Assembly (NCBI GenBank): GCA_022360055.1
Contig: JAKSDO010000099.1
Coordinates: forward strand, 1-64,000
Source of the DNA: Cytophagales bacterium
GTDB taxonomy: Bacteria > Bacteroidota > Bacteroidia > Cytophagales > Cyclobacteriaceae
Length of the DNA: 64,000 nt
Direction: 5' to 3'
Positions within the stretch are counted from its first letter, which is position 1. The number at the start of each line of letters is the position of its first letter. The translations under genes were made by a program, and so were the position numbers. Under the pieces are notes generated by a model, which was not told the origin of the DNA, did not search any database, and saw only the letters and a list, made by a program, of their open reading frames with translations. Of the stretch, positions 18,451-28,080 are shown one piece after another.

Positions 18451-18641
18451 AGACTTCAATTTTCAGCAACCTATCAAAAGTATGGGATAAATAAAGATTA
18501 TCATGTGACAATTATCAGATTTGATCTGTTTTATTTCACTTTTTCCAAAAGAAAGAATTTTAGGAAAACGCGATAAAACCGAAACTAATCGATGAATATT
18601 TTTTATAATTGTCAAAACTTTAATATTAACCGATCCTGTAT

Positions 18642-19265
18642 ATGACAATTTTGATAAGAGTATGTTACGTGCTGTCCGCTGTGCTGTTCATGGCGGGTTG
18701 CTCGACCGTCTCCGTATATAAAACCAAACCAAATCCTTCTTCGGCCAAGCTTGAGCGCATTTTAATAATTGCAATGACAAATGATTATGATACGCGGTCG
18801 ACCTGGGAGCAGGAATTGTCTTTTCGATTGAGGAAAATGGGATACCGAATGTTCAGCAGTGTAAATGTCGACAAAGAAAAGAAGGACCTGTTTACCCGGG
18901 AAGAAATAATTGAACTGATTGACGAAAAGAACATCCATGGAGTTATAACCATGAGGTTGAAGGATTTGAAAACGGAAGAAAAATATGCCACCTCAGACAG
19001 GTATATTTCAGATTTATACAATCAGCACAACTATTTTTTCAACTATGTGGATACCTATTACAATGTATTTACATGGTCGTATCAGCCCCAGCAAACCGTT
19101 GTTATTGAAGCCAATCTTTTTGACGGAAACGAAAAATCCTTAATCTACCAAATTGACGCCACCATGAAAAATGCTGATTCGGAAGAAGAACGCGTTGGAG
19201 AAATGACAAAAAGCATTGCAAAGGCCATGGCGAGCAGCGGATTCCTAAAGAAAAAAGATATATGA
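18642..19265 (+). CDS. Lipoprotein of unknown function
   Basis: 207 residues with a lipoprotein signal: hydrophobic segment then lipobox LFMAGCS, giving a mature N-terminal Cys19 or 20. The mature part has an alternating beta/alpha look (ERILIIAMTNDYDTR, then GVITMRLKDLK) similar to proteins that read like DUF4136-type or GNA1162-type lipoproteins, but I cannot assign a family. It is divergent from the DUF5916 gene and is followed by the M61 peptidase 42 bp later, probably in one transcript. Confidence 0.72.
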   Translation: MTILIRVCYVLSAVLFMAGCSTVSVYKTKPNPSSAKLERILIIAMTNDYDTRSTWEQELSFRLRKMGYRMFSSVNVDKEKKDLFTREEIIELIDEKNIHGVITMRLKDLKTEEKYATSDRYISDLYNQHNYFFNYVDTYYNVFTWSYQPQQTVVIEANLFDGNEKSLIYQIDATMKNADSEEERVGEMTKSIAKAMASSGFLKKKDI

Positions 19266-19307
19266 TCGCACCAGTCCTGCAGAACAGGGATTAACCATCA
19301 ATTTCCA

Positions 19308-21143
19308 ATGAAAGCATGTCTCTGCATAGTACTCTTCACCTTGATCCATATAAAATCAGGTTATTCCCAGGACACACTCACATACAACATATCCTTTCCT
19401 AACGCCGTGCACCATGAGGCGGAGATTACTTTTCAGATTGGCGATGTCCAAAACCGTGAACTTACGGCAATCATGAGCAAATCTTCGCCCGGTAGATATG
19501 CAATTCACAATTTTGCGATGAATGTGTACAACCTCAAAGCCTATGATCGTACAGCGTCGGAAATACCAATTGAAAAGATTAAGCCGGACGCCTGGAGGTT
19601 CAGGGACTTTGGAGACTCTTTAACGATCAAATATACCCTATATGCAAACTATGCCAACGGCACCTATTCCGGTATTGATGCCAAATTTGCCATCCTCAAT
19701 ATGCCGGCGACGCTTCTGTGGATGGATGGCATGCATCAAAATCCGGTAAAGTTAATATTTCATCTTCCGGATACGAGCACATGGAAAGTCGCCACACAGT
19801 TGATTGAAATTGATAGCGCCGAACGCGTTTACGGGGCCCCTGATCTTCCATACCTTATGGATAGCCCATGCATGCTTTCGGATTTTGAAGTAATGGAATT
19901 TAATGTCGGAGATCCCGGTGAAATCAATATTCGGATGGCCGTTTATTCCGATGCTGAAGAAACCGAACTACATGAATTTGTCAAAATGACAAAAGCCGTA
20001 ATTCTGGAACAAAAAGAGGTATTCGGAGAATTTCCGGATTTCACAGACAACACGTATACCTTTCTTTGCGGTTATGGCCCCGGATTCTACGGAGATGGTA
20101 TGGAACACAGAAATTCATCCGTATTATCGGCTCCGATCGCATTACAAGGGAACAAAGAAAAGCTGATTGGAACCGTCTCTCACGAGTTTTTTCATGTTTG
20201 GAACATAGAGCGTCTCCGCCCTGCTTCACTGGAACCCTTCGATTTTGCAGGCCCCAACGTCTGCGGAGAATTATGGTTTGGAGAAGGCTTCACCAATTAT
20301 TACGGAGACCTCGTTCTCTGCAGAGCCGGTTTGTTGAATAAAGACAGATACATCAACAGCCTGAGCAGATCGATCAATTATTTCCTGAATGCTCCGGGGC
20401 GGAAGTATGGCTCCCCGGTATATATGAGTGAGATGGCCACGTACAGAGATGGCGGATCGAGAAACGATAATAATAATTTTGCCAATACCTATCTCTCGTA
20501 TTATAGCTATGGTGAAATTATTGCATTAGCGCTTGATCTGTCATTGCGCACCGGTTTCAACGGAGTTTCCCTGGACGACCTGATGCAGGCCATGTGGACA
20601 AAATACGGGAAGACCGAAATACCGTATTCAAATCCCGATATTCAAACTACGTTGTCGGAGGTATGTGGTGACGAAGAATTTGCAAAAGATTTTTTCGAAA
20701 GGTATATCTACGGGAATGAAGCCCCGGATTTTGCGGCTCTCTTTGACAAAACCGGATATAAATTGATCAAAAAAAATCCCGGAAAGTCCAGCATTGGATT
20801 TTTAAGACTGGAATTTGAAGGGGATACCGCCAGGCTTCTTTCACCTCCTCTGGTGAACAGCGCTTTTTATGAAGCCGGGATAAATCAGGGCGATCTTATC
20901 TTAGCCATCGATGATCAGCCGGTCACAAGCTATCCGGAGCTCAACTTCATTATCGGCACAAGAAAGGTAGGAGATGAAATCAATGTTTCCTATTCGCATC
21001 ACGGCCGGCTTCAAACGGGAAGTTTCAAATTGAAAGAAGACAACCAATATGTGCTTATCCCAAAAGAGAAGTTTTCGATACGAATAAAAGAAGAAGAAAT
21101 GACCTTGCGCGACGCCTGGTTAAGTCCGGGGACCGGGGATTAG
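19308..21143 (+). CDS. M61 family peptidase with PDZ domain
   Basis: 611 residues. A signal peptide (residues 1-20) precedes an N-terminal beta domain, then the M61 catalytic domain with the zinc motif HEFFH at residues 292-296 (SHEFFHVWNIERLRP) and the downstream GEGFTNYYGDL supplying the third ligand Glu. The C-terminal PDZ domain is at about residues 505-575 (AGINQGDLILAIDDQPV). M61 members are glycyl-type aminopeptidases or related metallopeptidases; export to the periplasm is expected. The last codons and stop lie inside a strong inverted repeat. Confidence 0.92.
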   Translation: MKACLCIVLFTLIHIKSGYSQDTLTYNISFPNAVHHEAEITFQIGDVQNRELTAIMSKSSPGRYAIHNFAMNVYNLKAYDRTASEIPIEKIKPDAWRFRDFGDSLTIKYTLYANYANGTYSGIDAKFAILNMPATLLWMDGMHQNPVKLIFHLPDTSTWKVATQLIEIDSAERVYGAPDLPYLMDSPCMLSDFEVMEFNVGDPGEINIRMAVYSDAEETELHEFVKMTKAVILEQKEVFGEFPDFTDNTYTFLCGYGPGFYGDGMEHRNSSVLSAPIALQGNKEKLIGTVSHEFFHVWNIERLRPASLEPFDFAGPNVCGELWFGEGFTNYYGDLVLCRAGLLNKDRYINSLSRSINYFLNAPGRKYGSPVYMSEMATYRDGGSRNDNNNFANTYLSYYSYGEIIALALDLSLRTGFNGVSLDDLMQAMWTKYGKTEIPYSNPDIQTTLSEVCGDEEFAKDFFERYIYGNEAPDFAALFDKTGYKLIKKNPGKSSIGFLRLEFEGDTARLLSPPLVNSAFYEAGINQGDLILAIDDQPVTSYPELNFIIGTRKVGDEINVSYSHHGRLQTGSFKLKEDNQYVLIPKEKFSIRIKEEEMTLRDAWLSPGTGD

Positions 21144-21181
21144 ACGTCGGACGGGATGCTGAGAGGCGTCTAATCCCCGGT
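21132..21181. terminator. 15-bp perfect inverted repeat between convergent genes
   Basis: accggggattagacg (21132-21146) is mirrored exactly by cgtctaatccccggt (21167-21181), with a 20-nt loop. The hairpin includes the last codons and the stop TAG of the M61 gene and ends five bases before the stop of korB. It sits where a two-way terminator would be expected, but no run of T follows on either strand, so it may instead be a repeat element or an mRNA 3'-end stabiliser. Confidence 0.6.
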
Positions 21182-21186
21182 GTGAG

Positions 21187-22254
21187 CTACTCTTTTATGG
21201 TCCAGGTTTCGTTCCCTGCTATTAACGCATCCAGATCCCCGGTGCCCTGCCCGGCAATTGCACCGACAATTTGCTCCTCGAGCAATTCTTCATACCTGGG
21301 ACGTCGTTCCGCATAGAATACACCAAAAGGGCGCGGGAAATTTCCACCCGGATAAACAGACTCCATGCGGATCAGAATATTGGCCTTTATCGGATCATTT
21401 TCATCGTGAATCCAGAGATCCTCCGGTGAAACTTCTTCGGTTATTTCCACAACTTCAGGTCTGGTTCCGTCGAGTCTGATACCACAATCGTCCTCAGCAC
21501 CAAATATCATTGGTTTGCCATGCTCGACAAACAAGGTATTCTGTTTCTTTACATCCTTCTCAGTAAAACTGAAAAAGGCCCCGTCGTTGAATATATTGCA
21601 ATTCTGATAAATCTCCAGGAAGGAAGTCCCCTTATGATCATAGGATCTTTTCAGCATTTCCTGAAGGTGTTTGGGATCCCTGTCCATCGCTCTGGCGACA
21701 AATGTCCCATCCGATCCCAACGCAAAAGCGGAAGGATTAAATGGATGATCCAGGGAACCTAAGGGGGTGGATTTTGTAATGCTATCCTGCTTTGAAGTCG
21801 GTGAATATTGCCCCTTGGTCAGACCGTAAATCTCATTATTAAACAGGAGCACATTAATATCGAAATTTCTTCTCAGCAAATGCGCCATATGATTTCCTCC
21901 GATGGACAAGCCGTCACCGTCTCCCGTAACTACCCAGACACTCAGCTCTTGTCTGGTGGCTTTAAGTCCGCTGGCTATTGCAGTTGCTCTTCCATGGATG
22001 CTGTGCATACCAAAAGTATCCAGGTAATAAGGAAATCTTGAAGAACAACCGATACCCGAAACAAAGACAATATCCTTTTTATCTACCCCTATTTGCGGAA
22101 GAACGGTTTGCATTTGCTTCAAAATTGAATAATCTCCACACCCCGGGCACCATCTGATCTCCTGCCCGGACACAAAGTCCTTCGACGTCAAACCGGCATT
22201 GTTACGATCGGTAGTTGCTTTTACAGACCGTTTTACGGGAGCCTTTATTTTCAT
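21187..22254 (-). CDS. korB: 2-oxoacid:ferredoxin oxidoreductase, beta subunit
   Basis: 355 residues. It is the thiamine-diphosphate-binding subunit: the cluster/TPP motif IRWCPGCGDYSI near residue 34, the metal-TPP motif GDGDGLSIGGNH near 112 and NEIYGLTKGQYSPTS. With KorA it converts a 2-oxoacid (2-oxoglutarate most likely) plus CoA to the acyl-CoA, reducing ferredoxin. An extension of about 30 residues at the N terminus precedes the conserved core. It lies 54 bp behind korA in the same operon. Which 2-oxoacid is used cannot be fixed from sequence. Confidence 0.92.
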   Translation of the reverse strand: MKIKAPVKRSVKATTDRNNAGLTSKDFVSGQEIRWCPGCGDYSILKQMQTVLPQIGVDKKDIVFVSGIGCSSRFPYYLDTFGMHSIHGRATAIASGLKATRQELSVWVVTGDGDGLSIGGNHMAHLLRRNFDINVLLFNNEIYGLTKGQYSPTSKQDSITKSTPLGSLDHPFNPSAFALGSDGTFVARAMDRDPKHLQEMLKRSYDHKGTSFLEIYQNCNIFNDGAFFSFTEKDVKKQNTLFVEHGKPMIFGAEDDCGIRLDGTRPEVVEITEEVSPEDLWIHDENDPIKANILIRMESVYPGGNFPRPFGVFYAERRPRYEELLEEQIVGAIAGQGTGDLDALIAGNETWTIKE

Positions 22255-22308
22255 AGTATTTAGTATTTTAGCTATACGAATTACAACTCGGGAAGTCCGA
22301 CAATAAAT

Positions 22309-24153
22309 TTATTCTTTCGGATATATTTTTAAGACCTCTTCTTTTAATTCATTTTTGGTGATCGGAGTCCCTTTTATTTTATGATATCCAACGGCATCCA
22401 TGAGGTATTTATCCCTTATCAGCCTGATCAACTGGCCATTGTTGATTTCCGGAATTAATATGACCTCAAATCGCTTCAACAGGTTCCCCAGGTTTTTGGG
22501 AAATGGTTTGATGTACGTAATATGAGCATGGGATACCTCATACTTTTCATCAATCAGCTCTTTAACGGCGCTCTTAATAGATCCGAACGTTGATCCCCAG
22601 CCCAAGACCAGGACCTTTCCGTGATCCTTTCCCGAATCTACGGTTTGCTCCGGGATATCCTCGGATATAAGCTCGACCTTCTCTTCGCGAGTCTTTACCA
22701 TTTTCTGGTGATTATCAGGGTCATACGAGACGTTTCCCGTAATTTCTTCTTTCTCCAACCCTCCGATGCGATGTTCCAATCCTTCCGTACCCGGCAATGC
22801 CCATTTTCTTACAAGATTTTCATCCCTTAAGTAGGGCATAAACTTTTCTTCGCTTTCCTTACTTTTTACAATGCTCACATTTATATCGTGCAGATCGGCA
22901 GCTTTAGGAAATTTCCACGGTTCGGCACCGTTGGCAATGTAGCCGTCACTCAGCACCATTATTGGAGTCATATGCTCAATAGCTATTTTCACCGCCTGGT
23001 ACGCAACTTCAAAACATGATGAAGGAGTACTTGCGGCAATAACGGGCATCGGGCATTCACCGTTTCTTCCGTAAACAGCTTGCAACAGGTCCGATTGCTC
23101 TGTTTTCGTCGGCAAGCCCGTGCTTGGTCCGGCACGCTGAATGTTCAGAATAATCAGGGGCAACTCCAGCATTACCGCCAGTCCCATGGCTTCGGATTTC
23201 AACGCAACGCCGGGGCCGCTTGTTCCTGTCACACCCAGATTTCCTCCGAAAGCGACTCCTATTGTCGAACAGATTGCGGCAATTTCATCTTCCGCCTGAA
23301 AGGTCTTGACGCTAAAGTTCTTATGCTTTGCCAATTCATGCAGCACATCGCTCGCCGGAGTGATGGGATAGGTGCCGTAGAACAATTGAAGCCCGGTTTT
23401 TTGTGCGGCTGCAATGAGCCCCAACGCCAAGGCGGGATTCCCGGTAATACTCCGATACGTGCCCGACACCATTCTGGCGGGCTTTACCTTGAACCTGCTC
23501 GAAAACGCCTCCGTGATATCACCATAATTATAACCGGCCTTCAGGGCCTTGATATTCGCATCCCGGACGTTCTGTTTGTTTTTGAATTTCCGTTCAATAA
23601 ATCCGATGGTATTTTCCGGGTTCCTGTTGTAAAGCCAGTAGATAAACCCAAGCACAAACATGTTCTTCGACCGGTCTTTATCGCGCACACCCATTTCGAT
23701 ATCGATCAAGGCTTCTCTTGTGAGCTTTGTGATATCGATCTTGTAAACAAGGTAAGTCGATAATTCACTATCATCCAGAGGGTTAGTTTCGTACCCCGAG
23801 AGTTTTATGTTACGTGCGTCGAAACCGGCCGTATTCAATATAAGAATCCCTCCTTTGCGTACGTTTGAAAGGTTGCTCTTTAGTGCCGCAGCATTCATGG
23901 CGACCAAAACATCACAGAGATCTCCCGGCGTATAAACTTCGGTACTCCCAAAATGAATTTGAAATCCGGATACACCGGGCAAGGTACCTTGCGGCGCCCT
24001 GATCTCGGCAGGAAAATCCGGAAACGTACCGAGATCATGACCTACGGAGGCGGTGTTATTTGTGAATTGTGTCCCCACCAATTGCATTCCGTCACCGGAA
24101 TCCCCGGCAAACTTGATGACGACGTTTTGTTTCTCTTCTAATACTTGGTTCAT
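22309..24153 (-). CDS. korA: 2-oxoacid:acceptor oxidoreductase, fused gamma-alpha subunit
   Basis: 614 residues. The N-terminal 190 residues are the gamma domain (VIKFAGDSGDGMQLVGTQF) and the rest the alpha (pyrimidine-binding) domain: YGTYPITPASDVLHELAKHK, QAEDEIAAICSTIGVAFGG and TSGPGVALKSEAMGLAVMLE. This fused form is typical of the KorAB enzyme in aerobic Bacteroidetes and actinobacteria that use it as a CoA-dependent step of the TCA cycle. It is the first gene of the korAB pair, 117 bp after nadB. Confidence 0.92.
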   Translation of the reverse strand: MNQVLEEKQNVVIKFAGDSGDGMQLVGTQFTNNTASVGHDLGTFPDFPAEIRAPQGTLPGVSGFQIHFGSTEVYTPGDLCDVLVAMNAAALKSNLSNVRKGGILILNTAGFDARNIKLSGYETNPLDDSELSTYLVYKIDITKLTREALIDIEMGVRDKDRSKNMFVLGFIYWLYNRNPENTIGFIERKFKNKQNVRDANIKALKAGYNYGDITEAFSSRFKVKPARMVSGTYRSITGNPALALGLIAAAQKTGLQLFYGTYPITPASDVLHELAKHKNFSVKTFQAEDEIAAICSTIGVAFGGNLGVTGTSGPGVALKSEAMGLAVMLELPLIILNIQRAGPSTGLPTKTEQSDLLQAVYGRNGECPMPVIAASTPSSCFEVAYQAVKIAIEHMTPIMVLSDGYIANGAEPWKFPKAADLHDINVSIVKSKESEEKFMPYLRDENLVRKWALPGTEGLEHRIGGLEKEEITGNVSYDPDNHQKMVKTREEKVELISEDIPEQTVDSGKDHGKVLVLGWGSTFGSIKSAVKELIDEKYEVSHAHITYIKPFPKNLGNLLKRFEVILIPEINNGQLIRLIRDKYLMDAVGYHKIKGTPITKNELKEEVLKIYPKE

Positions 24154-24206
24154 TTGATTCGATTAGATTAATGTAACATACTCCTGTAGCTAACCGAACA
24201 AATAAT

Positions 24207-24225
24207 CAACTAAAATCCCTAGTTG
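24207..24225. promoter_or_regulatory. Short inverted repeat between nadB and korA
   Basis: caacta (24207-24212) and tagttg (24220-24225) form a 6-bp inverted repeat with a 7-nt spacer, extended imperfectly on both sides. It lies in the 117-bp gap between the nadA-nadB and korA-korB units, upstream of korA. It could be an operator or a weak terminator for nadB; no T run follows the stem on the minus strand. Confidence 0.25.
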
Positions 24226-24270
24226 TTGTTTGGCAATAACGGCAAAGCTAATAAGTTTTTGGAATGATTT

Positions 24271-25863
24271 TTAAATTATTGTGTCTTTTAAATATTTATC
24301 GCTCTTTTCGGGATAGTCGGTCATATAATGAAGTCCTCTGCTTTCATTACGTCTCAAAGCCGAAGTAATTATGAGAAAAGCGATAGCCGCAAGATTTCTC
24401 AGCTCTACCAGCTCCCCGGAAATCTTTGACTTTTTATAATAATCCTCTATTTCCTGATAGATGACGTGGATTCTTCGCCTGGCTCTTTCGAGCTGCTTTT
24501 TGGACCGCACAATCCCTACATAGTCCCACATAATGCTTTGAATTTCCTTTAGGTTGTGTCTCGTCAATACCCATTCCTTCTCATCGACAATCCCCGATTC
24601 GTCCCATTCCGGTATGATCACCGAGCCGAAATTCCTCGCGCGTTTCCGGATCACTTTCTGAGCGGCGTTATTGCCAAAAACCAATCCCTCGATCAAACTG
24701 TTGCTCGCCAACCTGTTGGCCCCGTGCAAGCCCGTGTGAGCAGCTTCGCCGACAGCAAATAAATTTTGCATGGAAGTCTGACCGGTAAGGCTGGTCATAA
24801 TTCCGCCACAGAAATAGTGCGCTGCAGGTACCACTGGAATCGGGTCCAGAGAAATATCAATGTTTATACTTTCTTTGCAGAATTTGAATATATTCGGGAA
24901 TCTTCTTTTTACCTCTTTTGAATCGAGATGCCGCATATCCAAATACACACAGTCCTCCCTCCTTTTTTTCATTTCGGCATCAATGCCTCTGGCTACGATA
25001 TCTCTCGGGGCCAATTCCGCCCGTTCATCGTACCGCAACATGAATCGTTCTTCAGCTCCATTGATCAGTTTTCCTCCAAATCCTCGCAATGCCTCCGAAA
25101 TCAAAAATGATCGCTTCCCGGGATTATAAAGTGATGTCGGATGAAATTGTACAAATTCCATGTTCGCTATCCGAACACCGGCCCGATATGCCATGGCCAC
25201 ACCATCGCCTGTTGCAATGTCCGGGTTTGTCGAATGCAAAAATACCTTCGAGGCGCCTCCGGTCGCAAGGATGGTATAGCTGGACTGAAAAGGGATCACA
25301 CACTGATCTTTTTCACACAGGACATATGCGCCAAAACAAATATTGAAAGCAGATTGAAGGTTCCCCAATACATGATGTTCGGTGATCAGGTCAATCGCCA
25401 GATGATGCTCATAGATCTCAATATTCGGATGTTTTTGAGCATTTTTGAGCAAAGCGCGTTGGATCTCGGCGCCGGTCATGTCCTTGGCGTGAAGAATTCG
25501 GTGCATGGAGTGTCCGCCCTCCCTTGCCAGGTCGAAGGACCCGTCATCATTCTTGGTGAAATTTACCCCCCAATCGATGAGATCCCGGATTCGATTGGGC
25601 GCATCTTTGACCGCAAGCTCCAGCGCATCCTGATGGCATAGACCCGCTCCCGCAACTAAAGTATCCTGGATATGCGCATCAAATTTATCTGAATTTTCGG
25701 TAACCGAGGCTATTCCTCCCTGAGCATATGAAGTATTGGTCTCGGAGGCAACCTGTTTTGATATCACGTTTACCTTACCGTGATCGGCAACTTTCAACGC
25801 AAAACTGAGGCCGGCTATTCCGCTTCCAATCACCAGGAAATCGGATGTAATAATGGATGACAA
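24271..25863 (-). CDS. nadB: L-aspartate oxidase NadB
   Basis: 530 residues. FAD-binding motif FLVIGSGIAGLSFAL at the N terminus, HRILHAKDMTGAEIQ, FVQFHPTSLYNPG and the active-site region APRDIVARGIDAEM, then AAHYFCGGIMTSLTGQTSM and GANRLASNSLIEGLVFG, all standard for NadB. It oxidises L-aspartate to iminoaspartate, which NadA condenses to quinolinate for NAD synthesis. The start is a TTG 14 nt after the nadA stop; no ATG is available before the conserved first strand. NadC is not in the window. Confidence 0.94.
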   Translation of the reverse strand: MSSIITSDFLVIGSGIAGLSFALKVADHGKVNVISKQVASETNTSYAQGGIASVTENSDKFDAHIQDTLVAGAGLCHQDALELAVKDAPNRIRDLIDWGVNFTKNDDGSFDLAREGGHSMHRILHAKDMTGAEIQRALLKNAQKHPNIEIYEHHLAIDLITEHHVLGNLQSAFNICFGAYVLCEKDQCVIPFQSSYTILATGGASKVFLHSTNPDIATGDGVAMAYRAGVRIANMEFVQFHPTSLYNPGKRSFLISEALRGFGGKLINGAEERFMLRYDERAELAPRDIVARGIDAEMKKRREDCVYLDMRHLDSKEVKRRFPNIFKFCKESINIDISLDPIPVVPAAHYFCGGIMTSLTGQTSMQNLFAVGEAAHTGLHGANRLASNSLIEGLVFGNNAAQKVIRKRARNFGSVIIPEWDESGIVDEKEWVLTRHNLKEIQSIMWDYVGIVRSKKQLERARRRIHVIYQEIEDYYKKSKISGELVELRNLAAIAFLIITSALRRNESRGLHYMTDYPEKSDKYLKDTII

Positions 25864-25877
25864 TTCTTTATAACAAT

Positions 25878-26873
25878 TTAGAGTTTAAGCTTCTTTGAAA
25901 TTTCGAGCATCTTGAGTATAGGCTGCTTGGCTTTATCAATCTGTTCGGGCGATAAAAGCACCTCAGGCTGCTCATGTTCCAAACACAGGTATAGTTTTTC
26001 CAGGGTATTGAGTTTCATAAAGGAGCAGTCATTGCAGCCGCAGGTAGAATCGACGGAAGGGGCGGGAATGAATACTTTGTCCGGACAATCTTTCCGCATT
26101 TGATGTAAAATACCGCTCTCCGTGGCAACAATAAATTTTTGAGAACGGCTTTCCCCGGAGTATTTCAGCAGGCCGGTTGTCGATCCGATGTAATCCGCAA
26201 TCATCAAAACCGGTTTTTCACATTCGGGATGCGCTATAAATTCGGCATCGGCATGTGCCGCTTTTAAATCGAGTATTTTTTCCAGGGAATACTTCTCATG
26301 CACCATGCAGGCACCATCCCATAACACCATGTTCCTGCCGGTGATGCTGTTTATATAATTCCCCAGATTTTTGTCCGGAGCAAATATCAGCTTTTCATCT
26401 TTATCGAAACTTTTTACAATGGATTCGGCGTTGGACGAGGTGCAAATCACATCCGACAATGCCTTTATATCTGCCGTACAATTAATATATGAAATGACTT
26501 TATGATCAGGATGTGCGGCTTTAAAATCCGCAAATTTATCGGCCGGAGCGGACTCGGCCAGGGAACACCCGGCTTTCAGATCCGGTATCAATACTTTTTT
26601 ATCCGGATTGAGAATTTTTGCCGTTTCCGCCATAAAGTGAACCCCAAGGAATGCGATGATATCGGCATCTGTTTTTTCAACTTTTTGACTTAATCCCAGG
26701 CTATCGCCGATGTAGTCCGAAATGTCCTGAAGATCGGAGGTAATATAATAATGTCCGAGGATAATGGCATTCTTTTCCTTTTTTAATCTCAAAATCTCTT
26801 CTTCCAGATTTAGCGCCGGATTTACCGGTAAATTCAAATAACCATCTTTCTTCAGAGAAACTGCCGGTTCCAT
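25878..26873 (-). CDS. nadA: Quinolinate synthase NadA
   Basis: 331 residues. It condenses iminoaspartate with dihydroxyacetone phosphate on a [4Fe-4S] cluster. Cysteines expected to bind the cluster or lie near it are in [26 protein letters not shown] and [12 protein letters not shown]; other motifs are [21 protein letters not shown] and [10 protein letters not shown]. This is the A-type NadA of normal length. First gene of the nadA-nadB pair, with the ATG at 26873. Confidence 0.94.
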   Translation of the reverse strand: MEPAVSLKKDGYLNLPVNPALNLEEEILRLKKEKNAIILGHYYITSDLQDISDYIGDSLGLSQKVEKTDADIIAFLGVHFMAETAKILNPDKKVLIPDLKAGCSLAESAPADKFADFKAAHPDHKVISYINCTADIKALSDVICTSSNAESIVKSFDKDEKLIFAPDKNLGNYINSITGRNMVLWDGACMVHEKYSLEKILDLKAAHADAEFIAHPECEKPVLMIADYIGSTTGLLKYSGESRSQKFIVATESGILHQMRKDCPDKVFIPAPSVDSTCGCNDCSFMKLNTLEKLYLCLEHEQPEVLLSPEQIDKAKQPILKMLEISKKLKL

Positions 26874-26986
26874 TGTTTTTCATTCTATGATTAGCGCGCA
26901 AACTTAATAAATTAACGCATAAATACCTCGAATAATGATTTAAAGGCTGTTAATGAAACAAATATTGAATTTGATTTGTTCGAATT

Positions 26987-28051
26987 TCAGGGCTTATCCA
27001 TCATCAACAACTCGATATTCTTCTGCTCGGTTTCGGTTGTTTCCGATTCGGTTTCCTCCTTGATTTTCCATTTTTGAACTTTTACTTGCTCCTTAATGAT
27101 TTCCAAAGCATCGATCGAAATTTCTTTAAATACATCTTTCAAAGCCGATTCTTCATCCTCATACTCGATGGAGTTCAGTATCACATTGGTCGCATCATTG
27201 ACCAGCTCCCTGTTTTTATACGAAGCGAGATCGGTGATGATTTTATCAAGAACATTGTTTATTACATTTGTGATCGCATTTTCGATCGTTTCCATAATTA
27301 TTCTGCCCATGACGGGCACTTGTTCGATGGTTTTTAACTCTGCGTTCTTCGACAGGCTTTCAGATATCAGATCCTTCACATACAGATCAAGTTCCTGTTT
27401 CTTGATGAGTACATCTCTTTCCAACGCATATTCCAGCCTTCTGGAAACCCATTCGACCAGGATGTCCTGCTTTGGCCGAATTACCTTATTGATGATCGCG
27501 TCAACGACAGGCCCGCCTTCATCGATCTCTTCCTGGACACCTTCAATTATATTTACCACCACCCGGTCTGAAATCTCTTCGACAATAATGCCGTAGTACT
27601 TCGTCAATTTTGCAAACAGATACGTTTTTGAGAGGTCAATGATCTTGAGATTCTGAAGCCGGATCAAAATAGAAAACACCCTCAATATTCGAAGGAATCT
27701 TAACGATCCCACAGGAATACACCCCAGGATATCATACCAGTGAATGAACGGGTAGAAAAACCATTTATGATACACGTTCCGGACAATAGCCAGCACCCAG
27801 CTTAAAAGAAATTCGCTTAAAAATGCCGCGACAAAAAGGAGATCTATTGCAGTAAAATTCAGATGGATCTGATGGTAGTAATAATCGTAAAAATCCGGAG
27901 TGTATTTTTCCAAAAAACCATTTACAAACGCAACGGCAAAAATCCAGTCAAAGACAATTAGAGAAAGGTTGACCGTAAGCAGTATCATCATGATAATGTC
28001 TATGACAATAGCCACATAAAAATTGATTTCAAGTTTTGTTTTCTTTTTCAC
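26987..28051 (-). CDS. Membrane protein with voltage-sensor-like N-terminal domain
   Basis: 354 residues from a GTG start. The first 150 residues have four hydrophobic helices; the fourth (GSLRFLRILRVFSILIRLQN) has Arg every third residue, like the S4 helix of voltage-sensor domains. After it there is no pore helix or selectivity filter. The remaining 200 residues are hydrophilic and helical (EEISDRVVVNIIEGVQEEID and similar), probably a cytoplasmic assembly domain. The role is unknown; an ion-channel regulator or voltage-sensing scaffold are guesses. Same-strand neighbours are not functionally related. Confidence 0.65.
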   Translation of the reverse strand: MKKKTKLEINFYVAIVIDIIMMILLTVNLSLIVFDWIFAVAFVNGFLEKYTPDFYDYYYHQIHLNFTAIDLLFVAAFLSEFLLSWVLAIVRNVYHKWFFYPFIHWYDILGCIPVGSLRFLRILRVFSILIRLQNLKIIDLSKTYLFAKLTKYYGIIVEEISDRVVVNIIEGVQEEIDEGGPVVDAIINKVIRPKQDILVEWVSRRLEYALERDVLIKKQELDLYVKDLISESLSKNAELKTIEQVPVMGRIIMETIENAITNVINNVLDKIITDLASYKNRELVNDATNVILNSIEYEDEESALKDVFKEISIDALEIIKEQVKVQKWKIKEETESETTETEQKNIELLMMDKP

Positions 28052-28080
28052 GTAACCAATATGAAGTTTCAGGAGCTAAA

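Noticed and set aside
23080-23763. 227-codon plus-strand ORF inside korA
   Set aside because: Antisense shadow of a clearly conserved gene; its composition (many Arg, Cys, Gln) is typical of reverse-frame translation.
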